NCBI GenBank assembly: GCA_964412555.1
Contig: CAYPPG010000004.1
Coordinates: forward strand, 124,001-188,000
Direction of reading: 5' to 3'
From: CAYPPG01 sp964412555
Lineage (GTDB): Bacteria; Hinthialibacterota; Hinthialibacteria; Hinthialibacterales; Hinthialibacteraceae
DNA length: 64,000 nt
Shown: positions 18,749 through 27,700 of the stretch, one piece after another
How positions within the stretch are numbered: the first letter of the stretch is position 1
How the letters are laid out: each line of letters begins with the position of its first letter
The notes under the pieces: model-generated
Database searches by the model: none
The model's input: only the letters and a program-made list of their open reading frames with translations
What the model was told of the DNA's origin: nothing
Made by a program: the position numbers and the translations under genes

Positions 18749-19935
18749 ATGATGGAATCACAACCCCTCTCCCGCCGCCATTTCGGATGCCTCTCACTTG
18801 GTCTATCGGCACTAACGGTATTTTCCGAAGAAACAGGACAAAAGTCCAGTACCCCTCCCAATTTCATCTTTATCCTTGCCGATGATCTCGGCTGGGCTGA
18901 ATTGGGTTGTTACGGCAATACCTTTAACGAAACACCGCATATAGATAAATTAGCCCGGAATGGCATACGTTTCACCAACGCCTATGCCGCTGCTCCGGTG
19001 TGCTCACCCTTTCGCGCCAGTCTGATGACCGGCCAATATCCAGCGCGAATTGGCATCACGGATTATCTCCGCCCAAATGATTCCAAACATCTCCAGACAA
19101 GTCACTTCACTCTGGCAGAAGCATTCCAACAGGCCGGCTATCACACCGGCATCATCGGCAAATGGCATCTCACCGGTTACGCCAATCATGGAGCGAAGGA
19201 AATCCCCCCACAGGAACATGGATTCGATGAAGTCATGGTCTCGGAAAATCGTGGAATCGGCGGGGGCAGTTATTTCTATCCCTATCATTTTAATCGGGAA
19301 ATCGAACAATGTCTTCCAGGCACTGAATTCCTTGTTGACCGTTGTAATATGGAAGCGGTGGAATTCATTGAGCGAAATCGTGATCAACCTTTCTTCCTTT
19401 TTCTGAGTTATTACGCCGTTCATACGCGTCTTGCAGGAAAAACCGATCTGGTTGAAAAATTTCAACAGAAAGAAGGAGCGGGAAAAGACCATAAATCGAA
19501 CCGCAATAATCCCCATCTAGCGGCTCAACTCGAAAGCATCGATCAAGGTATTGAACAGATTGTCCAAACCTTGAAGAAATTCAATCTTCAAGAGAACACA
19601 ATACTGATCTTTATGTCCGATAATGGAGGCGAGGATAGAGTCACAAGCAACGCACCACTTCGTGCCGGAAAATCAACGTTGTACGAAGGAGGAATTCGCG
19701 TTCCTTGCATTCTCTCATTACCAAAACCATTCCCTAGAGGTAAATCATGCGATGTTCCTATTAGCAGCATCGATCTCTACCCTACGCTCTGTGAATTGGC
19801 TGGAATTGAAGTGATTCATAAACAAAAAATCTCATTAAAAAATATCCGGATAAAGTTCAGACACTCTTGAGCAATTTAAAAAAGTGGCAAAAAGAAGTAC
19901 GCGCTGAAGGAATTCCGAAAACAAACGAATATTAA
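18749..19935 (+). pseudogene. Tat-exported sulfatase with an out-of-frame C-terminal deletion
   Basis: The start at 18749 (GAAGGG before it) gives a twin-arginine signal, MMESQPLSRRHFGC. The catalytic half is intact. FIFILADDLGWAELG binds the metal. CSPFR is a CxPxR site whose Cys would become formylglycine. GKWHL, MSDNGG and LRAGKSTLYEGG are also present. After SIDLYPTLCELAGIEV near residue 358 the frame runs into unrelated residues and stops at 19870 (373 residues; the family usually has 450 or more). A shifted frame then reads YPDKVQTLLSNLKKWQKE up to a stop at 19935, the typical sulfatase C-terminal helix. About 100 residues have been lost between the two, with a frame change. The fragment could still fold in part, but I call it a decaying gene. 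Confidence 0.85.
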
Positions 19936-19967
19936 TGGTCTCCGCCTGAAACTAATTCAATTCTTAT

Positions 19968-19996
19968 GGGGTAAAGCATGCGTCTCGCTTGCCTAT
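19968..19996. repeat. Degenerate copy of the GGGTAAAGCAGGCG repeat
   Basis: GGGGTAAAGCATGCGTCTCG then CTTGCCTA matches the 30-bp unit at 10601 and the copy at 28412, with changes in both stem arms. Confidence 0.6.
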
Positions 19997-20177
19997 GCCA
20001 ATAACTCATCATTAGATTTAAGGATCAATATAGAGTAATTTTATCAACTTTATCAAGTATTATTTTGAGTGTGTTTTGGAAAATGAAATCGAATTACACG
20101 AACTTCATCCCCTTAACTCCCATCATGAGATGATTTAGGATAAACACATCCACTAATCTAAAGTTGGGAGCGCTCAA

Positions 20178-22265
20178 ATGGTTCAATCAAAACGAATTGA
20201 AATCACTCGCCGTAATCTATTTCAATTAGGTGGTTGCAGCCTTGCAGGTTTCATGTTATCACAAATGTTTCCCATCGAAGAAACATTGGCCGCGGCGTCG
20301 TCGGATGGCGATTCATATGATCCGATGAATCGGTTTCCTCGAATGATGCAGGAATACTTTGTCAAAAAAGTCAGACAAGCGGAACGGGAAAACGTAAAGG
20401 TCAAACGTGATTTAAACTCAAAAGAAGAAGCGGAAGCGTATGTGCGTTGGGTGCAGGAAAAAATCCAACTCAGCTTCGGCCCGTTTCCGGAAAAAACTCC
20501 TCTGAATCCCCGTATCACCGGAGTAGTTGAACGAGATGCCTACAAAATTGAAAATATCATTTTCGAAAGCCGTCCCGGCTTTTTGGTAACTGCTAATCTC
20601 TATATCCCAAAAGGAAGGAAATTTCCTCTTCCGGGAGTAGTCGGAACATGTGGACATTCGAGCAATGGAAAAGCGTCGGAATTTTACCAATCGTTCTCTC
20701 AAGGCTTGGCACGGCAAGGCTACGTCGTCTTGATTTATGATCCGCTTGGACAGGGTGAACGGCTGCAGTATGTGGATGAAAATTTGAAATCTCGGATTGG
20801 CGTCGGTGTGCGTGAGCATCTTCATGCGGGCAATCAACAATTTTTGGTGGATGAATTCATCGGTTCATGGCGCGCATGGGATGGGATTCGTGCGCTTGAT
20901 TATTTGCAAACCCGCGATGAAGTCGATCCGAAACAAATCGGCGTAACCGGCAATTCCGGCGGCGGTACGATGACAACCTGGCTTTGTGGAGTAGAACAAC
21001 GCTGGTCCATGGCTGCCCCCAGCTGCTTTGTCACCACATTTCGCCGAAACATGGAAAACGAATTGCCGGCCGATACGGAACAATGCCCGCCCAAAGCGTT
21101 GGCATTAGGTCTCGATCACGACGATTTCATCGCCGCCATGGCACCCAAACCGGTTATCCTTCTCGGCAAGGAACGGGATTATTTCGATGCGCGCGGCTTG
21201 GAAGAAGCCTATGCGCGGTTGAAAAGACTCTATCGGTTACTTGGGAAAGAAGAAAACATCGGTTTATTCATCGGCCCAACCTATCATGGCTATTCCCAAG
21301 AAAACCGGGAAGCCATGTACCGATGGTTCAATTCCGTAACAGAAGTTTCCGATGCCCAAAAAGAACCGGAAATTGTCGTGGAAAAAGATGAAACATTATG
21401 GTGCACCCCAAACGGACAGGTTTCCGAATTAAATTCGAAAACGGTATTCGATTTCACAAAAGATAAAGCAAAATCTTTAGCAAACCAACGTAAACCTTTA
21501 TCGGGCAATGAGTTAAAGAAAGCGATTCTCAAGTTGTTGAAGATGCCAGAACGAAAAGGCGTTCCCGAATATAGAATCCTGCGTCCTCATTCTTCACGCA
21601 ATTATCCAAAACCACGCGTCATCAGCTATGCCGTTGAAACGGAACCAGGGATTCATGCTCTTGTCTATTTCTTATCCGATGATCGTTGGTATTCACGCCC
21701 CCCAAAAGATTCAAGACGGGTTATTTTGTATGTCTCTCATCTATCCGGTGACGAGGAACTGAGGAACGAATCACTTATCAGGGAAACAATCGAAGCCGAA
21801 CCTGAATCCCTTCTTTTCACATGCGATGTCCGGGGAATCGGTGAATCGAAACCCAACACATGTGGTCAGGATTTCATGAATCCCTATGGTCCCGATTATT
21901 TTTATGCGATTCATTCGATTATGTTGGATTATCCTTATCTCGGACAAAAAACTCATGATGTTTTGCGGGTATTGGATTGGTTGAAATTCAACGGGCATGA
22001 CGAAGTCCACCTTCTTGCAAAAGGATGGGGGGCTATTCCGGCAACCTTCGCATCGTTACTTTCGGATCAGGTAGTACAAGTCACCCTCAAGAACGCATTG
22101 TCATCCTTCTCAGAAGTAGCACAAACAGAATATTACAACTGGCCGCTATCCTGCCTATTACCGGAAATCCTCAAACATTTCGATTTACCGGATTGTTATG
22201 CGGAGTTGAAAAAGAAACAATTACGTCAAATCGAACCATGGGGAGCCTCACCTTCATTGAGTTAA
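20178..22265 (+). CDS. Tat-exported double alpha/beta hydrolase (acetyl-xylan-esterase-like)
   Basis: A 695-residue protein. The N-terminus MVQSKRIEITRRNLFQLGG is a Tat-type signal followed by a hydrophobic stretch. The first hydrolase domain (about 110-380) has PLPGVVGTCGHSSNGKAS, nucleophile Ser260 in VTGNSGGGT, a candidate Asp337 in YFDARG and His370 in TYHGYSQENR. This is the arrangement of the abhydrolase_7/acetyl xylan esterase group. A second, weaker hydrolase-like half (about 480-690) contains DVRGIGESKPNTCG and LLAKGWGAIPATFASLL, but no clear nucleophile elbow, so it is probably non-catalytic. The likely role is deacetylating or de-methylesterifying a plant- or algal-type polysaccharide. 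It has its own promoter region of about 240 bases after the sulfatase remnant. Confidence 0.9.
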   Translation: MVQSKRIEITRRNLFQLGGCSLAGFMLSQMFPIEETLAAASSDGDSYDPMNRFPRMMQEYFVKKVRQAERENVKVKRDLNSKEEAEAYVRWVQEKIQLSFGPFPEKTPLNPRITGVVERDAYKIENIIFESRPGFLVTANLYIPKGRKFPLPGVVGTCGHSSNGKASEFYQSFSQGLARQGYVVLIYDPLGQGERLQYVDENLKSRIGVGVREHLHAGNQQFLVDEFIGSWRAWDGIRALDYLQTRDEVDPKQIGVTGNSGGGTMTTWLCGVEQRWSMAAPSCFVTTFRRNMENELPADTEQCPPKALALGLDHDDFIAAMAPKPVILLGKERDYFDARGLEEAYARLKRLYRLLGKEENIGLFIGPTYHGYSQENREAMYRWFNSVTEVSDAQKEPEIVVEKDETLWCTPNGQVSELNSKTVFDFTKDKAKSLANQRKPLSGNELKKAILKLLKMPERKGVPEYRILRPHSSRNYPKPRVISYAVETEPGIHALVYFLSDDRWYSRPPKDSRRVILYVSHLSGDEELRNESLIRETIEAEPESLLFTCDVRGIGESKPNTCGQDFMNPYGPDYFYAIHSIMLDYPYLGQKTHDVLRVLDWLKFNGHDEVHLLAKGWGAIPATFASLLSDQVVQVTLKNALSSFSEVAQTEYYNWPLSCLLPEILKHFDLPDCYAELKKKQLRQIEPWGASPSLS

Positions 22266-22477
22266 ATTGGTAGAAATCTTATCCGACAAGAAAACAAGAA
22301 AATCATTCGGTGGTATATTACCTTTTTATTGATACAAATCACTCCTAAACAATAAAATTATTTAGCAATCCTTCAACTTTTTTGCAAAGAGATATTGAAA
22401 TGATACAATGAGCGGTGTATAGTATTATCAATGCTGCTGATAAATATGTGTTGAAATGTAACAACAACCAGAAATAG

Positions 22478-22591
22478 GAAGCCTTAGAAAGGCATGATAT
22501 TTCAATCGATATGATCATTTCCCGTGTAAAACCAGAGGGTTTACCACAGGATTATGGGTTGAGTGGAAAAACAATTGACATGGGTTGGTGA
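22478..22591 (+). other. Short protein-like open frame, possible gene relic
   Basis: Directly after a TAG, 37 codons read EALERHDISIDMIISRVKPE then GLPQDYGLSGKTIDMGW. A possible ATG lies at 22511, and the stop comes five bases before the ATG at 22597. The composition is protein-like, but I recognise no family and see no ribosome site. The rest of the 22266-22477 stretch is AT-rich and shows nothing else. Confidence 0.25.
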
Positions 22592-22596
22592 TCAAG

Positions 22597-23229
22597 ATGA
22601 AACAGCAAGAAAATGAAAAGAAACAGAGGAAACATCTCAATTGTGTCATTTGCGGTGCCGGATTCAACTCGGAATTTGATGAGATGACAAAATGTTACAA
22701 AGTATTTCACCCGGAAGAATGCGGAATTAGGCAGTACGAATGTGAAAACTTATTTTACAAATACCTGCTGCGTATTTATGATTTTCTTCACCGGGCAGAA
22801 TACAGTATCCCGATGACACTCGTTATTCGGAATGTGGATTGGGAAAACAATGTTGTAGGAAAAAAAGAAATGATTATGTGGTGTTTGTCATCCGGCTATT
22901 TGGCTATCGACAGTTTAAAACGGCTAATCATTCCCCGCCCCATCAAGGAAGTGTGTCGTGAATTATTTGATCGCTACAAATTGTGTTATCCCGACTCTCA
23001 ACAAGAAGCGATTGAGTATATCAAAGCCGCTTTACGTTGTTTAGCCAAAGAACTCAAACAAGTTTCTACTGAAGAAATTGTTGAAGCAACTCAAAAACCG
23101 GAATTTCAACTCGATACAAATGAATCGAAAGAATCCTCTCCATTAAAAAGGTTCAATCCGGGTATGGCAACAGTGGAATTAACCGGCGTTCGATTTAGAG
23201 ACAAGCGCGGCAATCGGCTGGCCGTGTAG
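22597..23229 (+). CDS. Unknown protein with N-terminal Cys cluster (zinc-ribbon-like), 210 residues
   Basis: I do not recognise this family. The ATG at 22597 is preferred to the TTG and GTG codons just upstream. After a basic, Gln/Lys-rich start the protein has CVICGAGFNSEFDE, then CYKVFHPEEC near residue 42. This C-x2-C...H-x3-C pattern could bind zinc. The middle is helical and rich in charged and aromatic residues (CENLFYKYLLRIYDFLHR). The C-terminal third is a low-complexity linker followed by MATVELTGVRFRDKRGNRL. No signal peptide is present. The gene precedes an Rpn-like nuclease by about 120 bases and might belong with it, but there is no overlap. Confidence 0.7.
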   Translation: MKQQENEKKQRKHLNCVICGAGFNSEFDEMTKCYKVFHPEECGIRQYECENLFYKYLLRIYDFLHRAEYSIPMTLVIRNVDWENNVVGKKEMIMWCLSSGYLAIDSLKRLIIPRPIKEVCRELFDRYKLCYPDSQQEAIEYIKAALRCLAKELKQVSTEEIVEATQKPEFQLDTNESKESSPLKRFNPGMATVELTGVRFRDKRGNRLAV

Positions 23230-23350
23230 CATTTACAGATTCCCTCTAAATATCACTTTCTCCCCCTTGAAAGAGGCATAGAAATATCAGACAGTAACCG
23301 CATTCATCGCGGATAGCATTCTTGCCGTGTTCAAAGTTTGAGATTGCAGC

Positions 23351-24274
23351 ATGAAATATGACATCACTTCAAAATTAATTGCAGGGAATGGTAAACAGGC
23401 TATCTTTCGTTTTTTTGAAAAGCGGCAAGCCGTCAGTCTGGAGTTGATCGAGTCTCTGCCACAGGAACTTCCGGATATTAAGAAGGGGGATTTTTTGTTA
23501 AAAGTGACCGGTGTGGATGGAAACGAAGAAATCCATATCTGGGAATTCAAGACACGATGGAATCCTCGGGATGTCGAAAATTTGATGGTGTATACATTAC
23601 GTGCCCGACAGACCTATCATTTGCCAGTAAAACCGGTAATGTTTTTGTTTTTACCCAGCGAATCCGCTTCCGGTCACTACAATGACCGCCAGTTTCAATT
23701 TGAGTTCGAAATGATCAAAATGTGGGAAGAGGATGCACAGGTAGTATTAAACACGGATGATTATTATCTTTATCCTTTTATTCCGTTGATGAAAGCAGAT
23801 GAAAATATCATTCTGGAAGCGGAGAAAAAGTTGTATAATAGTGATTTACAACGGAAAGAGAAATCCGACTTGGTGACCGCCATGGTCATCTTTGCCGGAT
23901 TAAAAGATCAAGGAATGAGCCAGCAACTCATTCGACGCAGGAGAGATATCGTGATTGAATCCTATGCTTATGATATTCTAAGAGAAATGGCGATGGAAGA
24001 TGCCAAGAAAGAAGCAATGGAAGAAGCAGTGAAAGTAGTAGGAGAAGAATATAAAAAGAAAGGGCTTGAAGAAGGGCTTTTTGAAGGGCGTAAGGAAGGG
24101 CGTAAAGAAGGGCTTCAAGAAGCGATTCAGATTATTCTGGAAGTAAAATTCGGCGATCAAGGATTAGCACTTATCCCGCGTGTTCGATCCATTGATTCAC
24201 TTGAAAAATTGGAGGAATTACTATCTGTTTTACGAACAGCGGATAGTATTCCTCAAGTCGAAGCTGTATTCTAA
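23351..24274 (+). CDS. Rpn-like PD-(D/E)XK nuclease-family protein
   Basis: This 307-residue protein has the nuclease core of the Rpn/transposase-31-like group. Asp47 lies in GDFLLKV and the E-x-K pair Glu65/Lys67 in HIWEFKTRW. The body continues with strand-helix patterns and ends with the Lys/Glu-rich repeats seen in these proteins (EGLFEGRKEGRKEGLQEA). A C-terminal domain similar to DUF4351 follows (SIDSLEKLEELLSVL). Rpn proteins have DNA endonuclease activity and promote recombination in Escherichia coli. In phyla like this one they occur in many copies with unclear roles. Another member lies at 55137. It has no signal peptide. Confidence 0.85.
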   Translation: MKYDITSKLIAGNGKQAIFRFFEKRQAVSLELIESLPQELPDIKKGDFLLKVTGVDGNEEIHIWEFKTRWNPRDVENLMVYTLRARQTYHLPVKPVMFLFLPSESASGHYNDRQFQFEFEMIKMWEEDAQVVLNTDDYYLYPFIPLMKADENIILEAEKKLYNSDLQRKEKSDLVTAMVIFAGLKDQGMSQQLIRRRRDIVIESYAYDILREMAMEDAKKEAMEEAVKVVGEEYKKKGLEEGLFEGRKEGRKEGLQEAIQIILEVKFGDQGLALIPRVRSIDSLEKLEELLSVLRTADSIPQVEAVF

Positions 24275-24366
24275 TCCTATCCTAGCCAAATTCATGTAAT
24301 CCCCTCTCACATGCAATGATTCGTTCTCCAGATGGGATATACTTCCGCCAAGAAATGGAGGTATTC

Positions 24367-24744
24367 ATGTTCAAAAAAATCTTATTGATCGCCGTAGCAG
24401 GTGGAATTGGAACGCTCGCGCGCTATGGACTTGCAGGTTTGGTTCAACGATTCGAGGGCATCAGTTTCCCATTGGGAACCCTTGCCGTCAATTTGATCGG
24501 TTGTTTTGGTTTCGGTTTAGTCTGGTCGTTCGCAGAAGAACGATTCCTCATCAGTGGAGAAACCCGAGCGCTATTATTGACCGGATTCATGGGAGCATTC
24601 ACGACGTTCTCAACTTATATCTTTGAAACAGGCCAGTTGATGCGTGATTCCGAATGGCTGCTGGCAGGGGTGAATTTAACTGTACAAACCATCGGTGGCA
24701 TAATCTGTTTCTTTGTAGGATTAATGCTTGGAAAACTGGCATAA
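24367..24744 (+). CDS. crcB: Fluoride ion channel CrcB (Fluc)
   Basis: A 125-residue, four-helix membrane protein that forms a dual-topology dimer and lets fluoride leave the cell. Diagnostic stretches are GGIGTLARYGL, FPLGTLAVNLIGCFGFG (with the conserved Asn) and the TM3 break GFMGAFTTFSTY, which lines the pore and holds the central sodium. The ATG at 24367 follows GGAGG at five bases and gives the normal length; a frame from 24316 would add 17 unlikely residues. A DUF190 gene follows after about 100 bases, a well-known partner of crcB. I could not fit a fluoride riboswitch in the short leader. Confidence 0.96.
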   Translation: MFKKILLIAVAGGIGTLARYGLAGLVQRFEGISFPLGTLAVNLIGCFGFGLVWSFAEERFLISGETRALLLTGFMGAFTTFSTYIFETGQLMRDSEWLLAGVNLTVQTIGGIICFFVGLMLGKLA

Positions 24745-24846
24745 GTTTTTATAATCGATGATAGGTAAAATTTGTAGGGAATAAAGGGAAAAAACGGATT
24801 TGAAACCGATTCTTCAAATCCGGTAGTCTTATGAAAGGAGAATCGG

Positions 24847-25191
24847 ATGAAATTACTCAAAGACGCTGAATTATTACGAATCTTCATCGGGGAAAACGAT
24901 AAATATGAGACACGCCCTCTCTATGAAGTAATCGTCGAGACCGCTCGAGAACGAAACCTGGCCGGAGCCACCGTCCTGCGCGGCTATCTCGGCTTCGGTG
25001 CTCACAGCCGGATGCATTCGGCGAAAATATTGCGCATATCCGAAGATCTCCCGATGGTCATCGAGATCGTCGATTCCCCCGACAAAATCGCCGATTTTAT
25101 TCCGATTTTGGATGAAATGATACCAGAAGGATTGGTCACGTTGGAGAAAGTCAATGTTATCATGTACCGCTCTGATGCAGAAAGTAAATGA
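24847..25191 (+). CDS. DUF190 family protein
   Basis: A 114-residue protein with the DUF190 pattern: LLRIFIGENDKYETRPLYEVIV, then LAGATVLRGYLGFGAHSRMHSAKILRISEDLPMVIEIVD. It has a PII-like ferredoxin fold. DUF190 genes are regularly found next to crcB and may help sense or regulate fluoride or related stress, but their ligand is not established. AAAGGAGAATCGG precedes the ATG. An intrinsic terminator follows at 25211, which ends the crcB-DUF190 unit. Confidence 0.94.
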   Translation: MKLLKDAELLRIFIGENDKYETRPLYEVIVETARERNLAGATVLRGYLGFGAHSRMHSAKILRISEDLPMVIEIVDSPDKIADFIPILDEMIPEGLVTLEKVNVIMYRSDAESK

Positions 25192-25210
25192 ATGTTTTCG
25201 TAACGCAATA

Positions 25211-25247
25211 AAATTCCCTCTCCTGTTTTTCAACAAGAGAGGGATTT
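25211..25247. terminator. Bidirectional intrinsic terminator between convergent units
   Basis: AAATTCCCTCTC (25211-25222) pairs with GAGAGGGATTT (25237-25247) with one bulge. T-rich flanks lie on both strands. It sits between the DUF190 stop at 25191 and the stop of the leftward gene at 25273. Confidence 0.8.
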
Positions 25248-25272
25248 CAATTCAACCATTATTGATTTTCAA

Positions 25273-26178
25273 TCAGTAAACCGTAATTCGAGTCTCCTCG
25301 GCAATATCATTTGCCGTTCCTTCTTCTTTCGGCAAATTTTTGAATGGGATCCGTATAATCATTGTCGTCTTTTTGTTGTCAAACGGTCCTCTTTTTTGAG
25401 TTAATACTACCGTATTCACACCAACTGATGTTGCGATTCCTGTACTTCTTTCTTGTCTAACACCCGAGGATTTAGCGATTCCTGCACTTTCTTCTTTTTT
25501 GACACCCGGTTCCTCGTACATATTTGAGGATACGACAATATTCGATTCAGAACCGTTTACGATCACCGTGATTGTTTCCTCACCGGAAAATCCTTCGATT
25601 CGGTTCCCGTATTTTGCCAATGCATCCAAAATTGTATCCTTCAGTCGTTTCACTTTGGTTTGATCAAATTCTCCGGAATGAAAAAACATAGCAGTCCTGT
25701 TTCTTTCTTGGATTACCACTTTGTGAGAGACTTTTGGGACAACAGGCGGACTATCGGGATTCCACATGACCTCATCAGAATGGGAAATTTGCTTTTCATG
25801 TTTTTCCCATAAATCCATCTCCTCTTCTTGTTTCTCTTTTACCTCAATTTCGACTTCTTCACTTTTGAGTGGAAAATTCACGCTCAATACGAAAAGCACA
25901 CCGGAATCCGGTATCCAATACCCTTGGCAGCCTTCGGAAAAGAAACCGCGTTGTTTGAATTCATCGCTAAATTCCCGTGCGAGAACGTCGTTGAGCACAT
26001 CGGACATAATCCGGACCGATTTCATCGTATTATCGATCCATTCATTGGAACGATCCCCGCTTCCCGCTGTTTCCTTTTGCTCATCCACGATTTGTCCATA
26101 GGAAGAGTAAGCCAATATCAATCCCATGGCGAATACAATCCATAAGACGTTTTTGAATAATTTCTTTGAACGCAGCAT
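25273..26178 (-). CDS. Exported protein encoded last in the ECF sigma operon
   Basis: A 301-residue protein. The ATG at 26178 follows AAAGGAG and gives a Sec signal (LRSKKLFKNVLWIVFAMGLILAYSSYG). The mature part begins with a charged helix (MKSVRIMSDVLNDVLARE). It then has SGVLFVLSVNFPLKSEEVEIEV and a Glu/Lys-rich stretch, and a second strand region (ERNRTAMFFHSGEFDQTKVKRLKDTILDAL). Near residue 230 two imperfect 14-residue repeats occur (GVKKEESAGIAKSS and GVRQERSTGIATSV). I do not recognise the family. Its place after the sigma and anti-sigma genes suggests that it is the regulated output, or a periplasmic sensor, of that system. Confidence 0.82.
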   Translation of the reverse strand: MLRSKKLFKNVLWIVFAMGLILAYSSYGQIVDEQKETAGSGDRSNEWIDNTMKSVRIMSDVLNDVLAREFSDEFKQRGFFSEGCQGYWIPDSGVLFVLSVNFPLKSEEVEIEVKEKQEEEMDLWEKHEKQISHSDEVMWNPDSPPVVPKVSHKVVIQERNRTAMFFHSGEFDQTKVKRLKDTILDALAKYGNRIEGFSGEETITVIVNGSESNIVVSSNMYEEPGVKKEESAGIAKSSGVRQERSTGIATSVGVNTVVLTQKRGPFDNKKTTMIIRIPFKNLPKEEGTANDIAEETRITVY

Positions 26179-26293
26179 GATACGTACTCCTTTCAAAAAT
26201 TGTATAAAAATCATTTTGTGAACAACGAATCGCACTATTCAACAATCGGCAATTTGCCTTTTTTACAATCAATCCGTCCGGACGGATAATGAT

Positions 26294-26860
26294 TTACTGG
26301 GGATAATCCATCACATAGTACTGCCCTAGTTTGCGGTTCAGTTCTTTGATCAATTCAATACTAAACTGTTCCATCTTTTGCTGATACAGTTTCGAATCGG
26401 CTTCCCGCAAAGCAGTCAAGATCTCGATCGAACGTTCCAATTCATTCTGTCGGCGGGCTAGAAGTTCTTCCGATGCTATAAGTTCTTTCATCTCTTGCCC
26501 CATATCATGGGAGGTCGGGACCGCTCCCACAGCGACTCGCATCTCACCGACTTGTACAACAACTCCCTGAGAAACACAAAAGAGAAAAAGAGCCAAACAA
26601 GCAGCTGCAGCCAAGGTCCAACGAAACCGCTTTTTCTTTACGACTTCCCTCTGAGCATAATCCGCCGCCTGTAGCGGAATAACCGGCACATCGTTCTTAT
26701 TCAAATGCCCTAACAGCGCATACGTTTTTTGCATCTCTTCACAAAGAGTTCGGTCGTCCGGATGGGCATCCATCCACTGTTCCAATTGCTGTTGTTCCTC
26801 AGGGTTGATATCTCCATCGATTAGCGACACAATCAACTGTTCTAATTCTTCCCGTTTCAT
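26294..26860 (-). CDS. Anti-sigma factor (single-pass membrane protein)
   Basis: A 188-residue protein. The ATG at 26860 with AGGAG eight bases before it is preferred to a GTG at 26869. The N-terminal cytosolic part is helical and acidic (LIVSLIDGDINPEEQQQLEQWMDAHPDDRTL), the usual pattern of proteins that bind an ECF sigma factor. There is no zinc HxxxCxxC motif. One membrane helix follows (WTLAAAACLALFLFCVSQG), then a periplasmic part with a long coiled coil (ELLARRQNELERSIEILTALREAD). It lies 21 bases after the sigma gene and would hold sigma until an envelope signal arrives. FecR-type beta domains are absent. Confidence 0.88.
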   Translation of the reverse strand: MKREELEQLIVSLIDGDINPEEQQQLEQWMDAHPDDRTLCEEMQKTYALLGHLNKNDVPVIPLQAADYAQREVVKKKRFRWTLAAAACLALFLFCVSQGVVVQVGEMRVAVGAVPTSHDMGQEMKELIASEELLARRQNELERSIEILTALREADSKLYQQKMEQFSIELIKELNRKLGQYYVMDYPQ

Positions 26861-26881
26861 TTTTCTCACTCCTGCCTTCTT

Positions 26882-27463
26882 TTAGAGTTCCTGCAAACAA
26901 GCGGTTTCCAATATCCCCAAACGTTTCAGTTCAATCCGTAACTCATCCAATCCGCGATAAAGGCGGTTTTTCACCGTATGAAGGGGCAACTTCAGCATGG
27001 CGGCGATTTCCTTGCAAGTCATATTCTCGAAATGATGGAGTACCAGCACAATTCGTTTGTCCGCCGAAACGAGATGCAGCGCTTGTTCGATTCGCCGTTT
27101 CAACTCATTCAGCGATGCCTTTTCTATCGAATTGCTTTGCTCTGATAAAGAGAGACATCCATCTTCATACTCCTCGATCGATTGCATAGCGGTTCTCTTT
27201 TTTTGTGAAACGCGATCGATTACCAAATTCGTCGCGATGCGATACAGCCATGATTGAAAACAGCCGTCAGGACGGAATGTTTTACGTTTTTGATAGACGC
27301 GAAAAAACAGTTCCTGCCGCAAATCCTCGGCTTCGTCCCGGTCTCCTACGCAACGGAGAAAGTAGTTGAACATGCGATTGTCCCAGCGGGAGATCAATAT
27401 CTCGAATGCCGAGAGAATTCCCTTGGAGCTGTTGTCCATCAATCGTTCGTCAGTTGTGTGCAT
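26882..27463 (-). CDS. ECF-type RNA polymerase sigma factor
   Basis: A 193-residue sigma factor with region 2 (FNYFLRCVGDRDEAEDLRQELFFRVYQ, then FQSWLYRIATNLVIDRVSQKKR) and region 4 (VLVLHHFENMTCKEIAAMLK then LPLHTVKNRLYRGLDELR). Lengths and spacing fit ECF sigma factors that transcribe envelope or stress functions. It starts the three-gene operon with the anti-sigma factor and an exported protein, all on the minus strand. Two ATG codons lie close together at the start; 27463 is kept by default. The leader is AT-rich, but I could not place a standard ECF promoter pair with confidence. Confidence 0.93.
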   Translation of the reverse strand: MHTTDERLMDNSSKGILSAFEILISRWDNRMFNYFLRCVGDRDEAEDLRQELFFRVYQKRKTFRPDGCFQSWLYRIATNLVIDRVSQKKRTAMQSIEEYEDGCLSLSEQSNSIEKASLNELKRRIEQALHLVSADKRIVLVLHHFENMTCKEIAAMLKLPLHTVKNRLYRGLDELRIELKRLGILETACLQEL

Positions 27464-27592
27464 GGCATCCGTTCTTGTCGAGATGATTTAATGAATAATA
27501 CTGACGAGGGGGTTAAAAAGTCTCAAAATAATTTACAGTTGAGAACAATTTCTACTCGGCTGGATTGAATTCACAATGGGTAAAGCAATCTT

Positions 27593-27653
27593 GGGCAATC
27601 ACGCAGGATTGCCCCTACAATGTAGGGATAGACCTATGTGTCTATCCCTTTTT
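27593..27653. repeat. Two adjacent dispersed hairpins
   Basis: Hairpin 1: GGGCAATC (27593-27600), loop ACGCAG, GATTGCCC (27607-27614). Hairpin 2: AGGGATAGAC (27624-27633), loop CTATGT, GTCTATCCCT (27640-27649) with a T-run. The core AGACCTATGTGTCTA recurs in reverse at 30551-30578. With its T-run it could end plus-strand transcription, but no plus-strand gene ends here. Confidence 0.85.
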
Positions 27654-27700
27654 AAGAGGGACATACAAAGGGAAAAATACAAAAGAGTTGAAAATTCAAA

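Noticed and set aside
24275..24366. Fluoride riboswitch before crcB
   Set aside because: The short leader does not show the conserved pseudoknot pattern of the crcB motif that I know.
27464..27560. ECF autoregulated promoter (GAGAC with CGTC)
   Set aside because: The spacing between the two elements is 13 bases, shorter than the usual 16-17, and the -35 match is poor.
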